Source of the DNA: Flavobacterium sp.
GTDB taxonomy: Bacteria > Bacteroidota > Bacteroidia > Flavobacteriales > Flavobacteriaceae
Assembly: GCA_030151255.1 (NCBI GenBank)
Contig: JASLED010000099.1
Coordinates: forward strand, 1 to 7,260
DNA length: 7,260 nucleotides
Direction of reading: 5' to 3'
Shown here: one piece after another, positions 1-7,221 of the stretch
Layout of the letters: the number at the start of each line of letters is the position of its first letter
How positions within the stretch are numbered: position 1 is the stretch's first letter
Position numbers and translations under genes: made by a program
Notes under the pieces: model-generated
What the model was told of the DNA's origin: nothing
Seen by the model: only the letters and a program-made list of their open reading frames with translations
The model's database searches: none

Positions 1-1270
1 TATGGTCCGGACCAGGTGATACACCTGACTCATCTGCTGTATGAGCCATTAGCGCTCGAATAGTTGAAGATTTAAATGCATTTTGCTTTTTATCCAATCC
101 CCATTGTTGCCACAACGCAAATACACCTGTGATAGCAGGAGTAGCCATTGAAGTACCATTATTACTTATATAAAGATTATTTGAAGGATTATTTAAAGCA
201 GCTATTGGAACTACATAATTTGAAGAATAAACAGCAACTCCTTTTGCAGAAATATCTGGTTTTATCCTGAAATCATTTGTTGGTCCATTACTACTAAAAT
301 TACCAATAACCACACTAAAAGGACCTGCATATGTTGTAACTTGATTTACAGCAGCTACAACTACTGCATTTTTAGAAACTGCTGTGCCTAACAACATATC
401 TTTTCCTCCCTTAGTTGGATTAAGTATATTATAATAAGATTGATTGTTTCCTGCCGAAGTTACTATTTGATAGTATTTATAAGTATTTGCTAGCCAATCA
501 TAAGTATATGCGTCCCATGAATAGGCTCCGAAATAATCAGCTGAAATTTGTGGTTGGCCTGTATCACTTATTGCAGCTATTCCATATGAATGATTTGATA
601 CTAATAACCCATTTGTAGATGCTTCAAAATCCATTTCGTCAAAATCATCACCCCAATCGTAACTAATTATTTCAGATTTTGGAGCTATTCCTTTTGCATT
701 TGCCTTAAATCCTTTTGCTGCAATTGTACCTGAAACGTGTGTAGCGTGAGAACGACCTCTTTCATAAGTTTTTAATTCGGATGCGCTTAGATTGGATAAA
801 TTAGGCTGTTGTTCTTTCATAATCAGTCTACTATTTAATCCATCCATAAATTCATCATGGCTAGCCAAAGCTGACGCTCCATCCCAAACACCAACTACAA
901 CACCAGAACCATCAAGATTCAATCCTAAAGCTCCGCCTGGTGCTACATCATTTACTCGAGCAGTTATTCTGCTTCCTGCATTATCTGTTGAATAATATAT
1001 GTAAGTACCGTTTTCGTCTATACGTTGTAATTTAAATAAACTTCCGTCTTTGGTTATTCCTTCAAGCTTTGCTCCTTTTTCAATTGCTTCTTTTACAACA
1101 TTTTCTTTCTGTTGCTTGAATACCTCTTTTATTTGTGTACGTTCATCTACTTTTATGATATCTTTTTTATAACTATCTGTTATTTTACTTCTCTGAACCA
1201 AATTTTGTGCTAACATATTTGAACTACAGAAAGAAGCAATAGCAAAAAGCAAAATTGTTTTTCTATTCAT
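1..1270 (-). CDS. Secreted subtilisin-like S8 serine protease (3' end outside window)
   Basis: This is the N-terminal 423 residues of an exported serine endopeptidase; the frame is open from the ATG at 1270 to the window edge. Residues 1-21 form a signal peptide (MNRKTILLFAIASF..., likely cut after LA before Q22). Residues 22 to about 105 look like a propeptide. The S8 catalytic domain follows. Visible catalytic residues are D130 (VGVWDG), H175 (SHATHVSGT), oxyanion N275 (SAGNN) and S374 (NGTSMATP). The last residues, RALMAHTADESG...GPDH, match the helix and loop near the end of Bacteroidetes S8 domains, so about 20-40 residues of catalytic domain and any C-terminal sorting domain are missing here. 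It is clearly paralogous to the protease at 1508-3511 (shared SHATHV, VSN-SYG, SAGN, RIKPDI and GTSMA-P blocks). It probably has its own promoter (1292-1321). A T9SS tail is expected from the family but cannot be seen. The substrate is unknown. All visible active-site residues are present, so I infer an active enzyme. Confidence 0.93.
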   Translation of the reverse strand, partial: MNRKTILLFAIASFCSSNMLAQNLVQRSKITDSYKKDIIKVDERTQIKEVFKQQKENVVKEAIEKGAKLEGITKDGSLFKLQRIDENGTYIYYSTDNAGSRITARVNDVAPGGALGLNLDGSGVVVGVWDGASALASHDEFMDGLNSRLIMKEQQPNLSNLSASELKTYERGRSHATHVSGTIAAKGFKANAKGIAPKSEIISYDWGDDFDEMDFEASTNGLLVSNHSYGIAAISDTGQPQISADYFGAYSWDAYTYDWLANTYKYYQIVTSAGNNQSYYNILNPTKGGKDMLLGTAVSKNAVVVAAVNQVTTYAGPFSVVIGNFSSNGPTNDFRIKPDISAKGVAVYSSNYVVPIAALNNPSNNLYISNNGTSMATPAITGVFALWQQWGLDKKQNAFKSSTIRALMAHTADESGVSPGPDH

Positions 1271-1274
1271 CACT

Positions 1275-1306
1275 TATTATTTACATTTTATCAAAAGTAA
1301 ATAATA
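1275..1306. repeat. Inverted repeat over the protease promoter (possible operator)
   Basis: Perfect 10-bp arms TATTATTTAC (1275-1284) and GTAAATAATA (1297-1306) flank a 12-base spacer. The right arm overlaps the -7 element at 1292-1299, and the left arm covers the predicted transcription start and leader. A related repeat lies at 1402-1427. This position would suit a repressor site or a leader hairpin. The arms are almost pure A/T in an A/T-rich gap, so chance is a real alternative. Confidence 0.4.
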
Positions 1307-1321
1307 TTAATTACAAACAAA
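1292..1321 (-). promoter_or_regulatory. Bacteroidetes-type promoter for the first S8 protease
   Basis: Read on the minus strand, a -33 TTTG (1318-1321) is followed by an 18-base spacer and a -7 element TACTTTTG (1292-1299). This fits the TTG-N(17-23)-TAnnTTTG pattern known for Bacteroidetes sigma-ABfr promoters. The -7 element ends 22 bases before the ATG at 1270, which predicts a leader of roughly 15 bases with no Shine-Dalgarno, as is usual in this phylum. Confidence 0.65.
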
Positions 1322-1401
1322 GATTTATGTTTTATTAATTTTAACTTAAACAAAGTTCAAGTAAGCAATTTATCTTACATTAACGTGTTTATTTTTTAAT
1401 T

Positions 1402-1427
1402 TTATTTACCCTGAAATAAGTAAATAA
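1402..1427. repeat. Second copy of the TTATTTAC/GTAAATAA inverted repeat
   Basis: Perfect 8-bp arms TTATTTAC (1402-1409) and GTAAATAA (1420-1427) are separated by 10 bases. The same arms form the core of the repeat at 1275-1306, with centres 124 bp apart. It lies upstream of the protease promoter and could be a distal operator half of a looped pair. A competing hairpin AAGTAA (1418-1423)/TTACTT (1431-1436) overlaps it. Functional meaning is unproven. Confidence 0.35.
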
Positions 1428-1462
1428 TCGTTACTTAAAGTTTTTAAAATTTCTAAATTTTA

Positions 1463-1477
1463 GTAAACAAAGTTTAC
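1463..1477 (-). terminator. Weak hairpin downstream of the second S8 protease
   Basis: GTAAAC (1463-1468) and GTTTAC (1472-1477) form a 6-bp palindrome with a 3-base loop, about 30 bases past the TAG stop at 1508-1510. On the minus strand it is followed by TAAAATTT, so the T run is broken and the stem is short. It could be a weak terminator or a protein-binding palindrome. The 11-mer TAAACAAAGTT inside it (1464-1474) also occurs at 1347-1357. Confidence 0.25.
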
Positions 1478-1507
1478 CTCAAAAAAATGATAGAAAATTA
1501 GCAAATC

Positions 1508-3511
1508 CTATTTCTTTATAAATTTCGATCTAAGTTTTATTCCACTTCCTTTTATTTGTAACAAATACATTCCTGTTGCTAAAAATGAAACATCTACTAT
1601 TTGTCTGTTTGTTGATTCAATTTTAATATTTGCAACATTTACTCCGCTTACATCAAAAATTTCTAATTGTTTATTTTCAAAAATAAAAGTACTTGGTATT
1701 TCAATATTCAAAACATCGTACGTTGGATTTGGCCATATAAATAAATCAGAATATCCAGATTCTGTATTCTCTTTTTTAATTCCAGTAATTCCAGCATATG
1801 TGTTAGTATTTATAAGAATAGAAAAATCTTGTCTATGATTTTTCAAAGTATTTTTATGAGATACAACAACATCATAAATTCCTTTACTTGGCAACTTAAT
1901 ATCAATCCGTTCTATATTATCTACTAAATTATCTCCTTTTACCGCTTGTCCATCGAAATCATTGTTAATTAATTTCCATGGAAAATATTCTTTATCATCT
2001 TTATAAATTCTAATATCCAAATCATTGACCAATGCTTTATAATTAGGCGAAGTTTCTTTTAAACTTCTAGATAATTGCCCTTCTACATCAGTCCAACTTA
2101 TTGTAAAATACAACTGATCTACTTCTTCCGTTACTTCTACAGTATATTTTTTGGATTGATTATCAATCAATGTTTCTTCCAAAAAAATAGCATTGTTATT
2201 TTTTATCGCATCTAACAATTTTATACCATCAAAAGCATTTATTATTCCCCAACCTGTTTTTCCGTTTGGTCCATAACTTGTAGATTTTGCAGTATTTATC
2301 ATTAATGCTTTTACAGAAGCTGCTTTTAAGGGCAACAAGTTGTATTTTAAAAAATATTGTTGCCAAAGTAATATAATACCCGCTACAGCCGGAGATGCCA
2401 TAGAAGTTCCGCTGCTAATTGCATATAAATTATCTTTTTCTATCTCTCCATTATACAAATAGCGATATGCCGAAGAAAATATACCTTGCCCTAAAGCCAC
2501 AATATCAGGTTTTATACGCAAATCGCTGGTTGGTCCATAACTGCTAAAATCAGTTTCTTTCCAAAATTCTTGTGAAGCAGCAGCTGCTTGTCCAACTGCA
2601 CCAACAACAATTGCATTTTTTGAAGTAGAATGTCCTACAAGTAAATCCATACCAAATTTAGTTGGATTGAGTAATTGATAATTTATTCTATCATTTCCTG
2701 CCGAAACTACTGGCTGCAAGTACGGATAATTGTATGATAATTGATCTAAAAGAGCCGATTCTTTAACATAAGCGCCTAAAAAATAATTGGGTAATAGCAC
2801 TTGTTTATCATCTCCTATTAATGCTAATCCGTAAGATTGATTAGAAACCAAAATACCATCCATTGCAAGTTGTGCTAACTTTTCCATATCATTTTTCCAA
2901 CTATAACCAATAGCTTTAGCTTCTGGAGCCATTCCTTTTGCTAATTCTTTTTTTCCTTGTGCTAAAATAGTTCCTAAAACATGTGTTGCATGAGATCGTT
3001 TACTTTCTGCTAATTTTCGAGTAGCTTCATCGTCCTTTCCTATGTTTTTCCAGCTATCTTTAATCATCAATCGGCTGGAAGAATTATTGGAAGAAGAAAA
3101 TTCTACATGTCGATCAAAAGGTAAATCGCCATCTATAATTCCAACCCACATATTTTCGCCTTTCAAACTCGTAAAATCCACATCATTTTGCAACTGATTT
3201 ACACCACTAAATGTTCTAGATTCAAAATTATGGGTTTGATAATAAATAACTGCATTTTGATCAATTCGTTGTGCTTGATAAAAATTTCCGTTTGCAACAA
3301 ATTCTGAACGAAATAGCGTATCTTTTAACTTTAAATTTTCAATTAATTTATCTTCAATTTCATAATTATTCTTCAACTGCTTTAAAAGTGCCTTATTGTC
3401 AACTTGATCATATATTTTAATCAATTTACTTTTTACCACAACTGACTGACCTTGCATTGTCAAAGTTCCGATTCCGATAAAAAACAATATAAAAAACTGA
3501 ATAATTTTCAT
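1508..3511 (-). CDS. T9SS-exported subtilisin-like S8 serine protease
   Basis: Complete 667-residue exported serine endopeptidase. Residues 1-21 are a signal peptide (MKIIQFFILFFIGIGTL...), probably cut near G21/Q22. Residues 22 to about 110 are a propeptide, with QRIDQN...IYYQT matching the same block in the neighbouring paralogue. The S8 domain spans about 118-435, with D127 (VGIIDGD), H174 (SHATHVLGT), oxyanion N273 (SAGND) and S370 (SSGTSMASP). Residues 455-570 form a beta-rich domain containing ALVNDLDIRI, a motif seen after the catalytic domain of KP-43-like subtilases. The last 75 residues (WPNPTYDVLNIEIP ... GMYLLQIKG ... SKFIKK) are a typical type A Por/T9SS C-terminal sorting domain, so the protein should cross the outer membrane through T9SS and be released or anchored at the surface. 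The ATG at 3511 gives a sensible signal peptide. It lies head-to-tail with its paralogue (237-bp gap) and divergent from the M3 peptidase. Exact substrate is unknown. Confidence 0.95.
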   Translation of the reverse strand: MKIIQFFILFFIGIGTLTMQGQSVVVKSKLIKIYDQVDNKALLKQLKNNYEIEDKLIENLKLKDTLFRSEFVANGNFYQAQRIDQNAVIYYQTHNFESRTFSGVNQLQNDVDFTSLKGENMWVGIIDGDLPFDRHVEFSSSNNSSSRLMIKDSWKNIGKDDEATRKLAESKRSHATHVLGTILAQGKKELAKGMAPEAKAIGYSWKNDMEKLAQLAMDGILVSNQSYGLALIGDDKQVLLPNYFLGAYVKESALLDQLSYNYPYLQPVVSAGNDRINYQLLNPTKFGMDLLVGHSTSKNAIVVGAVGQAAAASQEFWKETDFSSYGPTSDLRIKPDIVALGQGIFSSAYRYLYNGEIEKDNLYAISSGTSMASPAVAGIILLWQQYFLKYNLLPLKAASVKALMINTAKSTSYGPNGKTGWGIINAFDGIKLLDAIKNNNAIFLEETLIDNQSKKYTVEVTEEVDQLYFTISWTDVEGQLSRSLKETSPNYKALVNDLDIRIYKDDKEYFPWKLINNDFDGQAVKGDNLVDNIERIDIKLPSKGIYDVVVSHKNTLKNHRQDFSILINTNTYAGITGIKKENTESGYSDLFIWPNPTYDVLNIEIPSTFIFENKQLEIFDVSGVNVANIKIESTNRQIVDVSFLATGMYLLQIKGSGIKLRSKFIKK

Positions 3512-3532
3512 CTATTTTGGCTCTATTTTAAT

Positions 3533-3540
3533 CAAATATA
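3533..3540 (-). promoter_or_regulatory. Candidate -7 element for the T9SS S8 protease
   Basis: On the minus strand the sequence is TATATTTG, a perfect TAnnTTTG match, ending 22 bases before the ATG at 3511. That distance is exactly the same as for the paralogue at 1270. I could not find a TTG at 17-23 bases upstream, so the -33 box is weak or absent and the site may need an activator. The leader would be about 15 bases. Confidence 0.45.
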
Positions 3541-3678
3541 CAACTTTTCAATGTAGTAATTAAGAAATAAAATTACTTCCTAACAAATAAAATCACACTA
3601 TTTTACTTCGAATAACATGTGTCATTTTTATTCATTTTATTTAGATTTCTAAAAGATTAAATATCAAAAAATCAAATA

Positions 3679-3712
3679 TTGTAAAGTTCGCTTCAATATA
3701 TTTTTATCTTTG
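3679..3712 (+). promoter_or_regulatory. Bacteroidetes-type promoter for the M3 peptidase
   Basis: TTG (3679-3681) precedes a 23-base spacer and a perfect -7 element TATCTTTG (3705-3712). The spacer is at the long end of the accepted range. The predicted start near 3717-3719 leaves a leader of a little over 20 A/T-rich bases before the ATG at 3741, with no Shine-Dalgarno. Its -7 element is about 165 bp from that of the divergent protease gene. Confidence 0.55.
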
Positions 3713-3740
3713 AGGAATAATAACCTAAAATCTATTTAAT

Positions 3741-5843
3741 ATGTATATCAACAAAGCTATTGTAGGTGTGGCTATTGGAGCATCTATTTTTGTCGTTTCT
3801 TGTAATACAAATAATGGTTGGAACGAAAGCAACTATTTTTACCAAGCTAGCACATTGCCATATCACACAGCAGATTTTTCGAAAATTCAAAACAAAGATT
3901 TCAAACCTGCTTTGCTTGAAGGTATGCGTCAACAAGTAGAAGCCATTAACAAAATTACTTCAAATAAAGAAACTCCTACATTTGAAAACACAATGGTTCC
4001 TTTAGAATTATCGGATACTTTATTAACAAGGGTTCAGAATGTTTTTTCGTTGCTTACAGGAGCCAACACCAATGATGAATTAATTAAAATTAATACAGAA
4101 CTTGCTCCTAAATTTGCTGCACATTCTGATGCAATTTATTTGAATGATGCTTTGTTTCAACGTGTAAAAACAATTTTTGACAACAAAGGCGGTTTAGGTT
4201 TAATGGACGATCAGTTGCGTTTATTAGAGGTTTATTACCAAAACTTTATACAGGCTGGTGCTAATCTTAGCGTTGAAGATAAAGAAAAACTAAAAACGAT
4301 CAATCAAGATCTTGCGAAGTTAACGAATGAATTTAGCGATAAACTATTGGCTGCAACAAAATCGGGCGCTCCTACTTTTACTAAAGCACAATTAGAAGGA
4401 ATATCAGACGATGATTTATTAGCGCTAAAACAAGGAGATGACAGTTATGTTATTCCGCTAAACAATACAACTCAGCAACCAGATTTAGCTAACTTAAATA
4501 ATAAAGAAACAAGAAATACTTTGTTTAAAGCTGCTTGGACAAGAGCAGAACGCAATGACAAAAATGACACGCGTGAAACTATTTTAGCTTTGGTAAAAAA
4601 ACGTGCTGAAAAAGCCAAACTTTTAGGTTTTGAAAATTTTGCTGCTTGGAGTTTACAAGGCACAATGGCAGAAACGCCTAAAAATGCGATGAGGATTCTT
4701 ACCGAATTGAGTCCATTTGCTACCACAGCTGCCAATGAAGAAGCAAAAGAAATTCAAGCTTTAATCGATCAAGAAGCAAATCCTTTTATTTTATCAGCTG
4801 CTGATTGGGATTTTTATGCAGAAAAAATTCGCGAGCAAAAGTATGCAATCAATCAAAATGAATTAAAACCTTATTTTGAAGTTGAAAAAGTATTGAAAGA
4901 TGGAGTTTTTTATATGGCAAAAATTTTATACGGAATTAGCTATATAGAACGAACTGATTTACCTGTATGGCATGAAGATGTAAAAGTTTACGAATTCTTC
5001 AATCAGGATGGAAGTAAATTAGGGTTATTTTATACCGATTTCTTTCAGAGAGATTCTAAAAGAGGAGGAGCTTGGATGAGTAATATTGTAAATCAATCTT
5101 ATTTAACCGAACAATTGCCTGTTGTTTACAACGTAGCTAATTTTCAAAAAGGAGCTGAAGGCCAACCAAATTTATTAACGTTAGATAATGTAATTACAAT
5201 GTTTCATGAATTTGGACATGCATTGCATGGTTTATTTGCAGATCAAAAATATCCAACTTTATCAGGAACAAACGTAGCTAGAGATTTCGTAGAATTTCCA
5301 TCTCAATTTCATGAGCATTTTGCTTTTGATCCAATTATTTTGAGCAATTATGCTAAACATTATCAAACGGGTTATGTAATGCCTGAAGGATATATTGAAA
5401 AAATTAAAAACGCAAGTAATTTCAACAAAGGATATGGATTAACAGAATTATTAGCCGCTTCAATTTTAGATATGGCTTGGCATACAATTGATGTTGATGC
5501 CAATATTACATCTGTAGATGAATTTGAAAAAGAGGCATTACAATTACATGGAATATTTTTAGAAAATGTACCTCCTAGATATCGTTCTACTTACTTCAGC
5601 CATATTTTTGGCGGAGGTTATGCAGCAGGTTATTATTCTTATAAATGGTCTGAAATGTTAGATTTTGACACTTATGATTGGCTGCAAACACACGGTGGAT
5701 TAACAAGAGAAAATGGACAAATTTTGAGAGACAAAGTTTTTTCGAGAGGAAATACGTTGCCATTAGATAAACTATACAGAGATTTTAGAGGACAAGAACC
5801 AACTATTGAAGCTATGCTTAAATATTCAGGTTTTTTAAATTAA
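3741..5843 (+). CDS. dcp: M3 family zinc metallopeptidase lipoprotein (peptidyl-dipeptidase Dcp-like)
   Basis: This 700-residue protein belongs to the thimet oligopeptidase family M3, which cleaves short peptides; Dcp members remove C-terminal dipeptides. The zinc site is HEFGH at 489-493, with the third ligand E518 in DFVEFPSQ. The 25-residue distance from the second His to that Glu fits the Dcp/OpdA pattern. The conserved substrate-binding region RYRSTYFSHIFGGGYAAGYY follows at about 613-632. The N-terminal half (about 30-270) is the helical part, which shapes the channel in this family. The N-terminus is a lipoprotein signal peptide with lipobox VVSC and lipidated C21. The next residues (NTNNGWNE) lack a clear acidic surface-export signal, so I infer a periplasm-facing anchor rather than a cytoplasmic enzyme like E. 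coli Dcp. Length is close to the usual 680-700. It is divergent from the S8 protease and ends at a strong terminator. The Dcp versus oligopeptidase A assignment is less certain than the family, so the symbol is tentative. Confidence 0.93.
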   Translation: MYINKAIVGVAIGASIFVVSCNTNNGWNESNYFYQASTLPYHTADFSKIQNKDFKPALLEGMRQQVEAINKITSNKETPTFENTMVPLELSDTLLTRVQNVFSLLTGANTNDELIKINTELAPKFAAHSDAIYLNDALFQRVKTIFDNKGGLGLMDDQLRLLEVYYQNFIQAGANLSVEDKEKLKTINQDLAKLTNEFSDKLLAATKSGAPTFTKAQLEGISDDDLLALKQGDDSYVIPLNNTTQQPDLANLNNKETRNTLFKAAWTRAERNDKNDTRETILALVKKRAEKAKLLGFENFAAWSLQGTMAETPKNAMRILTELSPFATTAANEEAKEIQALIDQEANPFILSAADWDFYAEKIREQKYAINQNELKPYFEVEKVLKDGVFYMAKILYGISYIERTDLPVWHEDVKVYEFFNQDGSKLGLFYTDFFQRDSKRGGAWMSNIVNQSYLTEQLPVVYNVANFQKGAEGQPNLLTLDNVITMFHEFGHALHGLFADQKYPTLSGTNVARDFVEFPSQFHEHFAFDPIILSNYAKHYQTGYVMPEGYIEKIKNASNFNKGYGLTELLAASILDMAWHTIDVDANITSVDEFEKEALQLHGIFLENVPPRYRSTYFSHIFGGGYAAGYYSYKWSEMLDFDTYDWLQTHGGLTRENGQILRDKVFSRGNTLPLDKLYRDFRGQEPTIEAMLKYSGFLN

Positions 5844-5852
5844 TTTTTCTAT

Positions 5853-5898
5853 TTAATACCAAAAAAGGCATCCAATTGGATGCCTTTTTTGGTATTAA
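5853..5898. terminator. Bidirectional Rho-independent terminator, 46-bp perfect palindrome
   Basis: Two 23-base arms meet at CCAATTGG with no mismatch and no spacer. The GC-rich core GGCATCC/GGATGCC is flanked by A6 on the left and T6 on the right, so either strand gives a stable hairpin followed by a U run. It starts 9 bases after the TAA of the M3 peptidase (5841-5843) and ends 6 bases before the converging frame's stop (5905-5907), so it should terminate both. Confidence 0.92.
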
Positions 5899-5904
5899 TT
5901 TTTT

Positions 5905-7170
5905 TTATGGAACTGGAGCTGTATCAATTTTAGCATTACCACTACTATTTCTATACTCTACAAACCATGCTATGATATTACCAAAATAATAAGAATTATA
6001 AACATTTTGAGAATTCCAAAATACGGAGGTTGGTGTACCATTTGTATTAATCTTAAAAGGAGGAGAACTAAATTCCCTATGAAAATGTGTTATCCCATTA
6101 TATATCAAAGGCTTAGAATTGTGTTTAGCCACAACCATATCTGCTGGATACGTCGTATATCCACCTGCTAATTGGGTAAAGCTAGACTTACCAGCTGTAA
6201 TATGTCTAAAATTAGATAAATCAGCGCCAATTCTAAAGCTTCCCATATTCATAAAAGGACCAGTAGAAATACTTTGACCTGCTACTGCTTTTACAAAAAG
6301 CTCTCTTGATTCTCTTGTAGTAACAATTGAATTATCACCCGAAAGCTTTCTAATTATACTATCACCTTCTAACAGAGAAGCAAATAAATAAGCCATTCCC
6401 TTTTTAGTATCCATCCAATCTGCTATCCCATCTAAACCGTTAGATGATATACTGACTTCTGCCATTATAAAAATTAAATCAATATCATTTTGCCATAAAT
6501 AATATAGCATATCATTTTTAGTTATTGAAAACAAACTTTTCGAACTTTCCAACGTAATTGGCTTGCTAACAACTGTGCCCGCAGGTCCAAAATTATTAGA
6601 AGAAAGAAGCATTTTACCATAATCATTAGTAGCGTTCACTTCAACACCTCCAGCTGTTCCAATCGTCAAAATATTAAAAGTATTCCCTAATATTTTTACT
6701 TTAATACTACAAGTTCCTCCATTATATGTTAAAGTAAAATCAGTATCCCCTCCACCTTGAGTAGGTGTTCCTGTAACTTTTAATTTTACGGAAGTATTTG
6801 TTGTAGTTAACATTCCTGAACCGCTAAATGAAACGCCACTCACTGTATTAGTTGTAATTTCATAATATCCAGCAGTAGTAACTGTAACAGGAATAGTAAT
6901 AAAATCATCAACTGTAGGAGCTACATTTATTTTTAACCTTCCTGATAAACTAACTGAGGTACAATTAACAGTAAAACTAGCCATAGTAACTGCTACAGGC
7001 ATTGTTACTTCACATGAACTAGCAGATATATATCCTACACCTTGTATTGTTAAAGGTAAATTTGGTCCTCCATTTGGCGTTCTGTTTTCAACTTTTAAAG
7101 TAACTTCTATTACATTATTACCTGGAGAATCCAGTGAAATTGACCACCTAATTCCGTTAAAAGTGATCAC
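5905..7170 (-). CDS. 5'-truncated gene for an Ig-repeat surface/secreted protein, cut by an IS end
   Basis: The open frame has 421 codons from a GTG at 7170, but that GTG and residues 1-12 (MITFNGIRWSIS) are encoded by insertion-sequence terminal repeats. The codon just before the GTG is TAA. Native sequence begins at about residue 13 (LDSPGNNV), position 7134. There is no signal peptide, so the original start was lost. Residues 20-70 look like the end of one beta-sandwich repeat. Residues about 71-163 form a second one (VTTAGYYEITTNTVSGVSFSGSG ... VTGTP ... CSIKVKI), a Thr/Ser/Gly-rich pattern common in large Bacteroidetes surface proteins. Residues about 165-405 are a separate alpha/beta-looking domain; ILTIG, NDIDLIFIM and LDGIADWMDTKKGMAYLF recall a ThuA/glutamine-amidotransferase-like fold, but this is a weak resemblance and I do not recognise the family. 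No T9SS sorting domain is visible at the C-terminus (ending NAKIDTAPVP). Probably a non-functional remnant; translation from the GTG would give a cytoplasmic fragment. Confidence 0.75.
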   Translation of the reverse strand: MITFNGIRWSISLDSPGNNVIEVTLKVENRTPNGGPNLPLTIQGVGYISASSCEVTMPVAVTMASFTVNCTSVSLSGRLKINVAPTVDDFITIPVTVTTAGYYEITTNTVSGVSFSGSGMLTTTNTSVKLKVTGTPTQGGGDTDFTLTYNGGTCSIKVKILGNTFNILTIGTAGGVEVNATNDYGKMLLSSNNFGPAGTVVSKPITLESSKSLFSITKNDMLYYLWQNDIDLIFIMAEVSISSNGLDGIADWMDTKKGMAYLFASLLEGDSIIRKLSGDNSIVTTRESRELFVKAVAGQSISTGPFMNMGSFRIGADLSNFRHITAGKSSFTQLAGGYTTYPADMVVAKHNSKPLIYNGITHFHREFSSPPFKINTNGTPTSVFWNSQNVYNSYYFGNIIAWFVEYRNSSGNAKIDTAPVP

Positions 7171-7221
7171 TTAATTCCGGTGGAAAGTGATCACCTAATT
7201 CCGGTGAAATTGACCACCTAA
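7135..7221. repeat. Four tandem ~23-bp transposase-binding-type repeats, A-B-B-A order
   Basis: Units begin at about 7131, 7154, 7177 and 7201. Units 1 and 4 share an exact 17-mer, TGAAATTGACCACCTAA (7135-7151 and 7205-7221). Units 2 and 3 instead contain the palindrome GTGATCAC (7163-7170 and 7187-7194); in unit 2 it extends to the 12-bp palindrome AAGTGATCACTT (7161-7172). Units are separated by AATTCCG. In IS21 relatives such repeats bind the IstA transposase. Confidence 0.75.

Noticed and set aside
792..995. Open frame of 67 codons on the plus strand
   Set aside because: It lies antisense inside the S8 protease, whose catalytic Asp and His blocks span this region; no family features.
3512..3740. 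Riboswitch or small RNA in the divergent gap
   Set aside because: The predicted leaders are only about 15-25 bases and I see no conserved folded element; only the promoters are supported.
3732..3935. Open frame of 67 codons on the minus strand
   Set aside because: It is antisense to the lipoprotein signal peptide and N-terminus of the M3 peptidase, and has no supporting motif.
4472..4735. Open frame of 87 codons on the minus strand
   Set aside because: It is antisense to the conserved M3 peptidase coding sequence and looks like a shadow of its codon pattern.
7131..7221. CRISPR-like array of about 23-bp repeats
   Set aside because: Units are contiguous with no unique spacers, are degenerate, and match IS terminal repeats instead.
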